Assembly: GCF_007109225.1 (NCBI RefSeq)
Contig: NZ_VJZK01000008.1
Location: 32,818 to 96,817, forward strand
From: Flavobacterium sp. GT3R68
GTDB taxonomy: Bacteria > Bacteroidota > Bacteroidia > Flavobacteriales > Flavobacteriaceae
DNA length: 64,000 nt
Direction of reading: 5' to 3'
Positions 16,446 through 24,215 of the stretch are shown piece by piece. The number at the start of each line of letters is the position of its first letter. Within the stretch, counting starts at the first letter, position 1. The notes beneath the pieces were generated by a model. The model made no database searches, had not been told where the DNA came from, and saw only the letters and a list, made by a program, of their open reading frames with translations. The translations under genes were made by a program, and so were the position numbers.

Positions 16446-17021
16446 CTATAGGTCCAATTGAAAATCGGCAACCTGAAGCACTTCCCCAGCTTGCAAATCC
16501 TTCAGATAGACATTCCCAATACGGACACGAATCAACCGAAGTGTTGGAAAACCAACCGCTGCTGTCATTTTCCTCACTTGGCGAAACTTCCCTTCATTCA
16601 CGGTAATAGAAACCCAGGATGTAGGGCCATGACGCTCATCCCGTATTTTTTTTCCCCGGGTACCAAAAGCCGGAACTTCTTTCACCAGAAAAGCATCGCA
16701 GGGTTTGGTTATGTATTTTGTGCCATTAAAACCAATTTCGACACCTTTTTTAATTTTATCAATAGCTTCCTGGGTGATAATACCATCAACCTGTACGTAA
16801 TATTCCTTATCTACTTTTTTACTGCGCACCATTTCACTTACTTTTCCGTCGGTGGTCAATAAAAGTAAGCCTTCGGAGTCTTCATCAAGTCGCCCAATCG
16901 CCATGGTTCCGGCGGGAAAATCATACAATTCCCCCAAAAGTTTTTTCTTTCGCTTCAACTCATAAATAAACTGGCTCAAATAACCATATGGTTTGTGAAT
17001 GATATAATGAGAATGTTGCAT
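16446..17021 (-). CDS. rRNA pseudouridine synthase, RsuA/RluE family
   Basis: This 191-aa enzyme converts a uridine in rRNA to pseudouridine. The catalytic motif is GRLDEDSEGLLLLTTDG, with Asp in GRLD as the nucleophile, and FRQVRKMTAAVGFPTLRLIR is the C-terminal family motif. It starts directly at HYIIHKPYG and has no S4 domain, which fits the short RluE type (23S rRNA) better than RsuA or RluB. I used the ATG at 17021; one seven codons upstream is also possible. Confidence 0.88.
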   Translation of the reverse strand: MQHSHYIIHKPYGYLSQFIYELKRKKKLLGELYDFPAGTMAIGRLDEDSEGLLLLTTDGKVSEMVRSKKVDKEYYVQVDGIITQEAIDKIKKGVEIGFNGTKYITKPCDAFLVKEVPAFGTRGKKIRDERHGPTSWVSITVNEGKFRQVRKMTAAVGFPTLRLIRVRIGNVYLKDLQAGEVLQVADFQLDL

Positions 17022-17182
17022 TTTACGTACTTTAGAATGCAAAGATAATCTTGTTTTCTGAGATTTAACAAGAGTTATCCACTTTCCGTAAAGTGTCCAA
17101 AAGCTATGTTAAATGACTGGATATTTCAAGATAAAAGATGTAATATTATAGTTGGAGAATAAATAATAAAAAACACAATGTC

Positions 17183-17557
17183 ATGGAAAGCAAAGATTTA
17201 GGTTCAAAAAAGATGAACAACAAACAAAATGTGAATGAGGGCTTTAGTGGAGACAACATGTCGGCGATGCATAATCCTTCAGGACCCATTCTAAAACCGG
17301 ATGTCGAAATTGACTTAAACGGAAATCCAATAATCGTTCAAAGAGCACGGGACTTAGACACGACACCGGTCCATATTCCTGAGCCACCTCATCATCATTG
17401 GAATGAAGATGAAAACATGAATCGGGATTTATCCGAAGGTGAAGTAAAAAGAACAATAGAAAACAAAGACAGAAATTCAGATATAACAGCCAATAGATAT
17501 CCAAATTCGAACCCGGAAAACCGTGAAGACCGTGGAAATATGAAACTTGATGAATAA
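17183..17557 (+). CDS. Small hydrophilic acidic protein, unknown function
   Basis: This 124-aa protein has no signal peptide or membrane segment. It is very rich in Asn, Asp, Glu and Pro, with a central PEPPHHHWNEDENMNRDLSE tract, and is probably disordered. I do not recognise the family. It has its own terminator and about 140 bases upstream before the pseudouridine synthase. Such small hydrophilic proteins are sometimes stress-induced in this phylum, but nothing here shows that. Confidence 0.6.
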   Translation: MESKDLGSKKMNNKQNVNEGFSGDNMSAMHNPSGPILKPDVEIDLNGNPIIVQRARDLDTTPVHIPEPPHHHWNEDENMNRDLSEGEVKRTIENKDRNSDITANRYPNSNPENREDRGNMKLDE

Positions 17558-17571
17558 TGAATTCAACATTT

Positions 17572-17609
17572 AAAAAAAGCCGACAGGATTATTCTTATCG
17601 GCTTTTTTA
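17572..17609 (+). terminator. Terminator after the small hydrophilic protein
   Basis: AAAAAAGCCGA pairs with TCGGCTTTTTT around a 14-base loop. The A tract on the other side lets it also serve the convergent VOC gene. Confidence 0.85.
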
Positions 17610-17625
17610 TATTTAAAATTCTTAT

Positions 17626-18000
17626 TTAAGATAGCTTAAATTCAGGATTGTATATTAAACCAATACAGTTGCCCCATGGATCTTTAACACTGGCAACCAT
17701 AATATCGCCACCTACATTTTGGGGTTTCTCATGTGCCGTGGCACCCAGGATTAACATTCTTTCATATTCGGAATCAATATCATCTACACCCCAATAGGCC
17801 ATGACGCTTTCCTGCTTTTCGATGGCAGGGATTTCTTCAGGCTGCAGTCCCAATTCATAACCTCCAATATTGAAACCGACATAATACACCTCATCAAAAT
17901 AAGGTTCCGTCTGAAACAGATGTGCATACCATAATTTTGCTTCAGCGATGTTGCCCACTTTATAGATTACAGTTCGCAACCCCAAAATAGTAGTTTTCAT
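17626..18000 (-). CDS. VOC family (glyoxalase/bleomycin-resistance-like) protein
   Basis: This 124-aa protein has the paired beta-alpha-beta-beta-beta units of the vicinal oxygen chelate fold, for example VIYKVGNIAEAKLWYAHLF and the closing VKDPWGNCIGLIYNPEF. Members bind a metal and act on varied small molecules; the substrate cannot be inferred. I used the ATG at 18000, because the open frame upstream is not similar and overlaps the promoter of the divergent rmuC gene. It is monocistronic. Confidence 0.82.
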   Translation of the reverse strand: MKTTILGLRTVIYKVGNIAEAKLWYAHLFQTEPYFDEVYYVGFNIGGYELGLQPEEIPAIEKQESVMAYWGVDDIDSEYERMLILGATAHEKPQNVGGDIMVASVKDPWGNCIGLIYNPEFKLS

Positions 18001-18148
18001 AATAGCTTGTTTAATTCTACTCTCAAATATACTCAGAAAATCAAACAAATGCGAGAACAAAATCGGCTTTTTCAGAAGTAAATTCAATTTCAAATTAACT
18101 AATCCGTAATATTCCTTACTTTTACTTTCTACAAAAATAACTAGCTGT

Positions 18149-19513
18149 ATGTCTGAAATGTTTTCTCTGTTAATTGTCTTTTTTATTGCGCTTGCCATTG
18201 GTGTTTATGTTGGAAAACTCGTTTTTTCGGCCCGGTTTCAATCGGAAAAAATTGGATTGGAAGAAAAATTGCTCAGTATGACCGCGCAGTTCCAAAATCT
18301 GAAAGAACAACAGGCCGAGGACAAAACCGTCTTTGAGAAACAACTGCATCAGGCAAATTTTGAAAAAGAAACCATCCGCAACGAAAAAGAAGCGTTAAAC
18401 ATTCAACTGACGAAAAAGGAAGTCGATTTCGAAAATCTTTGGGAACGCAATAAAGAGCAGAAAGAAGAAGTCGAAAAGCTACAGGAAAAATTTACCAAAG
18501 AATTTGAAAACCTGGCCAATAAAATACTGGAAGAAAAATCGAATAAATTTACCGAACAGAACAGGGAAAATATGAAAAATATCCTGTCACCATTGCAGGA
18601 TAAAATTCACTTATTCGAGAAAAAAGTCGAAGATACCCACAAAGAAAGCATAGATTATCATGCGGCGCTGCGTCAGCAAATTCTGGGATTGAAAGAAATG
18701 AATCTCCAAATGAGCAGGGAAACACTCAACCTGACCAAAGCATTAAAAGGAGACACCAAAATGCAGGGAAATTGGGGAGAATTGGTTTTGGAAAGAGTCC
18801 TGGAGAAATCCGGTTTGGAAAAAGACCGGGAATACTATGTACAGCAGTCCCACACCAATGAGGATGGAAACCGTGTTTTTCCTGATGTGGTGATTAATCT
18901 GCCTGACGGAAAAAAGATGATAGTCGATTCCAAAGTTTCCTTAATCGCCTATGAAAAATACATTAACGAAGAAGACGACCTTTTAAGAATCGGCTTTTTA
19001 AAGGAGCACGTGAATTCCATAAAACGCCATGTGGAACAATTGGGTGATAAAAACTATCATGATTTATACCAAATAGAAAGCCCGGATTTTGTACTTTTAT
19101 TTATTCCGATGGAACCAGCTTTCGCAATGGCCTTAAATGAAGATACATCGTTATACAACAGGGCATTTGAGAAGAATATTGTGATTGTTACCCCTTCTAC
19201 CCTTTTGGCGACTTTGCGCACGATTGACAGTATGTGGGCAAATCAGAAGCAACAGGAAAATGCCTTTGAAATTGCACGTCAGGCGGGAGCATTGTATGAT
19301 AAGTTTGAAGGGTTTGTGAGTGATTTAATAAGAATCGGAAAGAAAATAGACGAAAGTAAAACCGAATATCAGGGGGCTATGAATAAATTAGTAGAAGGAA
19401 AAGGCAACCTGATAACCAGTGTGGAAAAACTCAGAAAAATGGGAGCTAAAGCAAAGAAAACGCTTCCGGAGAATATTTTAAAAAGAGCTGAAATAGACGA
19501 AACCGAACTTTAA
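18149..19513 (+). CDS. rmuC: DNA recombination protein RmuC
   Basis: This 454-aa protein has an N-terminal membrane helix (FSLLIVFFIALAIGVYVGKLVF), a long coiled coil to about residue 160, and the conserved RmuC nuclease-like core (QGNWGELVLERVLEKSGLE ... PDGKKMIVDSKVSLIAYEKY). RmuC is linked to limiting DNA inversions and genome rearrangements. The length is typical. Two small genes follow on the same strand with gaps of 12 and 3 bases, so the three probably share a transcript. Confidence 0.95.
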   Translation: MSEMFSLLIVFFIALAIGVYVGKLVFSARFQSEKIGLEEKLLSMTAQFQNLKEQQAEDKTVFEKQLHQANFEKETIRNEKEALNIQLTKKEVDFENLWERNKEQKEEVEKLQEKFTKEFENLANKILEEKSNKFTEQNRENMKNILSPLQDKIHLFEKKVEDTHKESIDYHAALRQQILGLKEMNLQMSRETLNLTKALKGDTKMQGNWGELVLERVLEKSGLEKDREYYVQQSHTNEDGNRVFPDVVINLPDGKKMIVDSKVSLIAYEKYINEEDDLLRIGFLKEHVNSIKRHVEQLGDKNYHDLYQIESPDFVLLFIPMEPAFAMALNEDTSLYNRAFEKNIVIVTPSTLLATLRTIDSMWANQKQQENAFEIARQAGALYDKFEGFVSDLIRIGKKIDESKTEYQGAMNKLVEGKGNLITSVEKLRKMGAKAKKTLPENILKRAEIDETEL

Positions 19514-19525
19514 AAACCAACTAAA

Positions 19526-19894
19526 ATGAGAAAACTTCTAATTATTATTCCCGTTGCGTTACTCTTGCTATTACTTTGCTATTATGCCTTTTTATATTAT
19601 GTTCCTTATAGTGAAGGCGTCCGTTCCGGCGAACTGATAAAAATCAGCAATAAAGGAATGGTCTATAAAACTTGGGAAGGAGAAGTCAGCCAGGGAATTT
19701 CCGGGGCACAAATATTTGCTTTCTCTGTTTTGGACAAGGACAAAAAAGTCATTGAAGACCTTAAAAATTTTCAAGGCCAGTATGTGAAAGTCACCTATAT
19801 AGAAAGATACCGGACTTTTTCGTGGTGGGGTGATACTAAATATTTTGTCACGAATGTTGAAAAGGAACAATCTCCTCATTTTAACAACCGCTAA
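19526..19894 (+). CDS. Small membrane-anchored protein, unknown function
   Basis: This 122-aa protein has one N-terminal hydrophobic helix (LLIIIPVALLLLLLCYYAFLYY), which may be a membrane anchor, then a small beta-rich domain (GVRSGELIKISNKGMVYKTWEGEV ... QYVKVTYIERY). That domain resembles an OB- or SH3-like fold but I cannot name it. It lies between rmuC and the thioesterase gene in one apparent operon. Confidence 0.65.
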   Translation: MRKLLIIIPVALLLLLLCYYAFLYYVPYSEGVRSGELIKISNKGMVYKTWEGEVSQGISGAQIFAFSVLDKDKKVIEDLKNFQGQYVKVTYIERYRTFSWWGDTKYFVTNVEKEQSPHFNNR

Positions 19895-19897
19895 AGA

Positions 19898-20446
19898 ATG
19901 GAATCCAACTTTAAAACAGTACGCTCATCAAAGGTGACGATTTCAGAATTGATGCTTCCTTCACATTCTAATTTTAACGGAAAAATCCATGGTGGCTATA
20001 TTTTGTCGCTGATGGATCAGATTGCGTTTGCCTGTGCCTCTAAATATTCGGGTTCGTATTGCGTAACTGCATCAGTCGATACGGTGGATTTTTTGAAACC
20101 TATTGAAATTGGCGAATTAGTTACAATGAAAGCTTCGGTCAATTATGTTGGGCATACTTCTATGGTCATTGGTATCCGTGTGGAATCCGAAAATATCCAA
20201 ACCGGAAAAGTGAAACACTGTAATTCTTCTTATTTTACGATGGTGGCCAAAAACGACGCGGGAACTTCCGTGCTGGTTCCGGGACTAATTATATCAAATA
20301 TGGAAGAAGTGCGACGTTTTTACAATTGCCTAAAAAAAATGGCGCTAAAAAAAGAAAGAGAACGTAATGAGGAAACTTTCGATTATAGTTCCAAAGAGGT
20401 TTTAAACGAACTCGCACAATATAATGTTTCAGTAAAACTAAAATAG
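19898..20446 (+). CDS. Acyl-CoA thioesterase (hotdog fold)
   Basis: This 182-aa enzyme should hydrolyse acyl-CoA to free acid and CoA. The hotdog helix and catalytic region is NGKIHGGYILSLMDQIAFAC, followed by VKASVNY-type strands (MKASVNYVGHTSMVIGIRVE). The C-terminal helix contains NEETFDYSSKEV. It lies 3 bases after the small membrane protein. A decayed copy of its C-terminal end is present at 25726-25805, on the far side of the next operon. Confidence 0.9.
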   Translation: MESNFKTVRSSKVTISELMLPSHSNFNGKIHGGYILSLMDQIAFACASKYSGSYCVTASVDTVDFLKPIEIGELVTMKASVNYVGHTSMVIGIRVESENIQTGKVKHCNSSYFTMVAKNDAGTSVLVPGLIISNMEEVRRFYNCLKKMALKKERERNEETFDYSSKEVLNELAQYNVSVKLK

Positions 20447-20558
20447 TTGATTCAATTTAATCAGCAATTCTAATATATCACGACACTTCTTAGCTTGAAT
20501 CAACTTTCAAATTGCCATTTCTAGAAAATGCTTCTCAAAAGCATAAAATAAAGTGAAA

Positions 20559-20604
20559 TTTGTTTAACAATATTTACAAACCGTTAAACATTACATACCT
20601 TTAG
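20559..20604 (+). promoter_or_regulatory. Candidate CarH/LitR-type operator and promoter of the tetR-folE operon
   Basis: TTTGTTTAACAAT at 20559-20571 matches the inverted repeats before the MerR gene and crtI in 12 of 13 positions. A further half-like GTTAAACA lies at 20583-20590. TACCTTTA at 20596-20603 is a near match to the -7 element (last base A instead of G), 21 bases before the tetR ATG. Here the repeat lies about 25 bases upstream of the -7 element instead of over it. The remaining intergenic sequence (20447-20558) shows nothing I can name. Confidence 0.5.
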
Positions 20605-20624
20605 GCTCTAAATCAGAAATACAC

Positions 20625-21287
20625 ATGGCAACTAAAAAAACAGCACTTACAAAAGATAAAATTATCTCTATGTATATAAATTATACCTTGGAGCATAATC
20701 ACAAACCAAAATCAGTTTACAATTTCACAAAACTAAATGGCATTTCGGAAACAGAGTTTTACAGCTTTTTCGGAACGATCGAAAGTATCGATAAGGAAAT
20801 TTTCAAGACTTTTTTTGAAAAGACAGTAGAGTTACTCTATAAAAACAAAGACTATAAAGATTATGACATGAAAACTAAAATGCTGAGTTTTTATTTCACT
20901 TTCTTCGAATTATTGTCTGCCAACAGAAGCTATGTGGTCATGAGTTTGAAGGAACATCAGAACCAACTGAAAAATTTGATGCAGCTTTCAGGTTTGAGAA
21001 ACAGTTTCAAAAAATATGCTTCCGAAATAATTACCGACGATTTCAGAACACAACAGGAACGTTTCCAAAATTTCCAGGAGAAAGCCATTCAGGAAGCCTT
21101 TTGGATACAGCTTTTACTGACTATGAAATTCTGGCTGGACGATTCGTCGCCTGCATTTGAAAAAACAGACATCTTTATTGAAAAATCCGTAAAAGCTACT
21201 TTCGAATTAATGAATATAACGCCAATTGACAGTTTGATTGATTTTGGCAAATTCCTTTTTAAAGAAAAAATACACAACAAATCATGA
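20625..21287 (+). CDS. TetR/AcrR-like regulator
   Basis: This 220-aa protein has an N-terminal helix-turn-helix-like region (KDKIISMYINYTLEHNHKP ... SETEFYSFFGTIESIDKEIF) followed by an all-helical ligand domain. The HTH is diverged (YSFFGTIESI where TetR proteins usually have YYYFGSKEEL), so specificity is not predictable. It is the first gene of an operon with an ABC1 kinase, an SDR, folE and an SDR/DUF2867 gene; its stop overlaps the next start by four bases. It may regulate its own operon in addition to the presumed CarH-type control. Confidence 0.75.
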   Translation: MATKKTALTKDKIISMYINYTLEHNHKPKSVYNFTKLNGISETEFYSFFGTIESIDKEIFKTFFEKTVELLYKNKDYKDYDMKTKMLSFYFTFFELLSANRSYVVMSLKEHQNQLKNLMQLSGLRNSFKKYASEIITDDFRTQQERFQNFQEKAIQEAFWIQLLLTMKFWLDDSSPAFEKTDIFIEKSVKATFELMNITPIDSLIDFGKFLFKEKIHNKS

Positions 21288-22591
21288 AAACCATCGATTA
21301 TATTCCAACATCAAAAATAGAACGTGCAAGTAAATTAATGCAAACCGGCGCTAAAGTGGGTGTTAACTATTTGAAATATTACGGAGAGAAATTAATAAAC
21401 CCCGATATCACCAAAGACAAACTCAACGAGAATAATGCTGAAGACATTTATGGTGGCCTGAAAAGCCTCAAAGGAAGTGCTTTGAAAGTAGCGCAAATGT
21501 TAAGCATGGACAAAAGTTTTTTGCCACAGGCTTATGTAGAAAAATTTTCATTGTCCCAGTTTTCTGTCCCGCCATTATCCGCACCATTAGTATTGAAAAC
21601 CTTTAAGACTAATTTCGGAAAAACACCTTATGAAATTTTCGATGAGTTCAATGCCAATTCAGTAAATGCCGCCAGCATTGGTCAGGTGCATTTGGCGGTA
21701 AAAGACGGTAAAAAACTCGCCGTAAAAATTCAATATCCTGGGGTCGCCAATAGCATTTCTTCGGATTTAGCTTTGGTAAAACCAATCGCGATCCGAATGT
21801 TTAACCTTCAGGGAAAAGATTCGGATAAATACTTTAAGGAAGTCGAAGATAAACTGATCGAAGAAACCAATTATTTATTGGAACTGAAACAGAGCCAGGA
21901 AGTCGTTAAAGCGTGCAAAAAAATATCAAATTTGGTTTTTCCGGAATATTATCCTGAATTTTCTTCCGATAAAATCATTACCATGGATTGGATGAAAGGC
22001 ATCCATCTTTCGGAATTTACCAATAAAAACACCGATTTAAACACCGCTAATACAATCGGTCAGGCTTTATGGGATTTTTATATGTATCAGATTCATGTGC
22101 TGAGAAAAGTGCATGCTGATCCGCATCCCGGAAATTTTCTGGTCAACGAAAAAAACGAACTCGTAGCGTTGGATTTTGGCTGTATGAAACAAATTCCGGA
22201 TGATTTCTACCTCCCCTATTTTGAATTGATTGATAAAAAAGTAATCGATAATAAAAAAATCTTCAACGAGAAATTATTTGCTTTGGAAATCCTGCGAGCG
22301 GATGACAGTAAAGAAGAAATCGAATATTTCACCAAGATGTTTTATGATTTATTGTCGCTTTTCACCAAACCGTTTCAGAAGACGACATTTGATTTTTCCG
22401 ATGCCTTATTTTTTGAAAATATCGCCAAATTGGGTGAACGATTTGCCAATGACACCAATCTCAGAAAAATGAATGGCAATCGTGGTTCGAAACATTTCAT
22501 CTATATGAACCGAACTTTCTTTGGATTGTATAATTTGATGTTTGATTTGAAAGCCGAAATTGTGGTCAATCAATATCAGAAATACCAATAA
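21284..22591 (+). CDS. ABC1/AarF/UbiB atypical kinase family protein
   Basis: This 435-aa protein belongs to the UbiB/ADCK family of atypical kinases. The Ala-rich nucleotide loop is NAASIGQVHLAVKDGKKLAV, the catalytic region is VHADPHPGNFLV, and the metal-binding DFG-like motif is LDFGCMKQIP. The usual KxGQ motif reads K68-V-A-Q71, with Ala in place of Gly; that Gly/Ala position is known to affect nucleotide preference in ADCK3. Family members support isoprenoid/quinone metabolism, often at membranes. It overlaps tetR by four bases. Confidence 0.88.
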   Translation: MKTIDYIPTSKIERASKLMQTGAKVGVNYLKYYGEKLINPDITKDKLNENNAEDIYGGLKSLKGSALKVAQMLSMDKSFLPQAYVEKFSLSQFSVPPLSAPLVLKTFKTNFGKTPYEIFDEFNANSVNAASIGQVHLAVKDGKKLAVKIQYPGVANSISSDLALVKPIAIRMFNLQGKDSDKYFKEVEDKLIEETNYLLELKQSQEVVKACKKISNLVFPEYYPEFSSDKIITMDWMKGIHLSEFTNKNTDLNTANTIGQALWDFYMYQIHVLRKVHADPHPGNFLVNEKNELVALDFGCMKQIPDDFYLPYFELIDKKVIDNKKIFNEKLFALEILRADDSKEEIEYFTKMFYDLLSLFTKPFQKTTFDFSDALFFENIAKLGERFANDTNLRKMNGNRGSKHFIYMNRTFFGLYNLMFDLKAEIVVNQYQKYQ

Positions 22592-22595
22592 AAAT

Positions 22596-22860
22596 ATGAA
22601 TCAAAGAGCTTAATGATCTGGATAAAGAATTAGTTATAGAAATGACTTGGTAAAATCGAGCCACTTTCCATGCTATTTTATTGAATTTTGGATTAAAAGA
22701 ACAGCAAGTAATTAATTTGTTGCAATCCCAATGAAGGCTTCGAGTTTGAAAATGTGGTGCAAGTGAGTTCACGGAGGAAAAAACAAAGAATGAAAAGTTG
22801 CGAGCATTTAAAGAAGTACGTTTTAAATGTACGATGCAAAGACAAATCAATAATAAATAA
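22596..22860 (+). pseudogene. Decayed TIGR03643/DUF2805-type gene
   Basis: The gap between the kinase and SDR genes is a broken small gene. After ATG (22596) a one-base shift leads into ELNDLDKELVIEMTW, then a TAA at 22651, then NRATFHAILLNFGLKEQQVI. A second shift gives MKASSLKMWCK followed by TGA, and a third shift gives KTKNEKLRAFKEVRF...KCTMQRQINNK ending at a TAA (22858-22860). This fits, from memory, TIGR03643 proteins, about 80-90 aa with a K-S-W/RKR and GRKTKHEKLR region. Two stops and three shifts mean it is not functional, unless sequencing errors are present. It interrupts an otherwise intact operon. Confidence 0.8.
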
Positions 22861-22877
22861 AATTTCAAAAAGATAAT

Positions 22878-23561
22878 ATGAAAAACATTGTAATCATTGG
22901 CGGAAGCAAAGGAATAGGGCATGCCATTTTATTGCAGCAACTCGAATACAATACGGTTTTCAATATCAGCAGAACCGCTCCTGAAATTACGCATCCTAAC
23001 CTGAAACATTTTACACTGAATGTGCTCCAGGATGAACTTCCGGAAATAGAAAGCATCGATGCGCTGATTTATTGTCCGGGTTCCATCACCTTAAAACCAA
23101 TTATGAGTTTGAGTATTGATGATTTTAAAAATGATTTTGAAATCAATGTGCTTGGTGCTGTAAAAACCATCCAGAAATATTTACCGGCATTAAAAAAAGG
23201 AAACAATCCCTCGATTGTATTATTTAGCACCGTGGCCGCAAAATTAGGAATGCCGTTTCATGCCAGCATTGCCACAGCCAAAGCAGGTGTCGAAGGACTG
23301 GTAAAATCGCTTGGTGCTGAACTTGCTTCCGTTCTCCGAATAAACGCCATTGCCCCAACGATTACGGAAACATCCCTTTCGGCAAATATCCTGCGAAGCG
23401 ACCGAATGAAGGAAAATATGATGGAGCGTCATCCGATGAAAAATTATTTAAAGCCAGATGAAGTTGCACAAATGGCGCATTTCCTTATTTCGGAAAATGC
23501 CAAATCCATTTCAGGGCAGGTTTTCGAAATGGACTATGGATTGGTCACCTTTAAAATGTAA
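22878..23561 (+). CDS. SDR-family oxidoreductase lacking the usual catalytic Tyr
   Basis: This 227-aa protein has the Rossmann fold of short-chain dehydrogenases: GGSKGIGHAILLQQL at the N-terminus and the structural motif ALIYCPGS. In the active-site region VLFSTVAAKLGMPFHASIATAK the usual Y-x-x-x-K reads I131-A-T-A-K135, so the Tyr is absent while Ser and Lys remain. The C-terminal SGQVFEMDYG is typical. It may bind NAD(P) without normal SDR chemistry or use another residue. It lies between the pseudogene and folE in the tetR operon. Confidence 0.85.
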   Translation: MKNIVIIGGSKGIGHAILLQQLEYNTVFNISRTAPEITHPNLKHFTLNVLQDELPEIESIDALIYCPGSITLKPIMSLSIDDFKNDFEINVLGAVKTIQKYLPALKKGNNPSIVLFSTVAAKLGMPFHASIATAKAGVEGLVKSLGAELASVLRINAIAPTITETSLSANILRSDRMKENMMERHPMKNYLKPDEVAQMAHFLISENAKSISGQVFEMDYGLVTFKM

Positions 23562-23589
23562 ATAAGAATAAAACAACATTACCTAAAAA

Positions 23590-24189
23590 ATGAAAAGCTA
23601 CGAAAAAACTGAAATATACGATATAGAAAAAATTGAATCTCTATCAAAAAATTACAAATCCATTATTGAAGATCTGGGCGAAGATTTAAACCGAGAAGGA
23701 CTTCAAAAAACACCGGAACGCACTGCAAAAGCAATGCAGTTTTTAACCCATGGTTACGATTTGAACCCATCGGAAATATTAAAATCGGCCATGTTCTCCG
23801 AAGAACACAAACAAATGATTATCGTAAAAGACATCGAAGTCTATTCGATGTGTGAGCACCACATGCTGCCGTTTTTTGGTAAAGCGCATGTTGCATATAT
23901 CCCGAACGGAAAAATTGTAGGATTGAGTAAAATACCAAGAGTAGTCGATGCTTTTGCCAGAAGAATGCAGGTTCAGGAAAGACTTACGGACGAAATTAAA
24001 AATTGTATTCAAGATGCTTTAAATCCGCTTGGTGTTGCTGTGGTTATTGAAGCGCAACATATGTGCATGCAAATGCGTGGCATTCAGAAGCAAAATTCCG
24101 TAACCACCACTTCTTCATTTACGGGTGCCTTTGAAAAAGACAAAACCAGAAAAGAATTTATCAGCTTGGTTTCCAATAAATTGAGCTAA
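23590..24189 (+). CDS. folE: GTP cyclohydrolase I
   Basis: This 199-aa enzyme converts GTP to dihydroneopterin triphosphate, the first step to folate and other pterins. Zinc and catalytic motifs are [20 protein letters not shown] and [31 protein letters not shown] is the family signature. In several bacteria a folE copy is light-induced with photolyase under LitR/CarH regulators, presumably to supply a folate antenna. Its place in an operon with a CarH-like operator fits that pattern. It may be an additional copy besides the housekeeping folE, which I cannot see here. Confidence 0.95.
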   Translation: MKSYEKTEIYDIEKIESLSKNYKSIIEDLGEDLNREGLQKTPERTAKAMQFLTHGYDLNPSEILKSAMFSEEHKQMIIVKDIEVYSMCEHHMLPFFGKAHVAYIPNGKIVGLSKIPRVVDAFARRMQVQERLTDEIKNCIQDALNPLGVAVVIEAQHMCMQMRGIQKQNSVTTTSSFTGAFEKDKTRKEFISLVSNKLS

Positions 24190-24215
24190 AAGCTTTAAAT
24201 ATATAAATTAAAACC

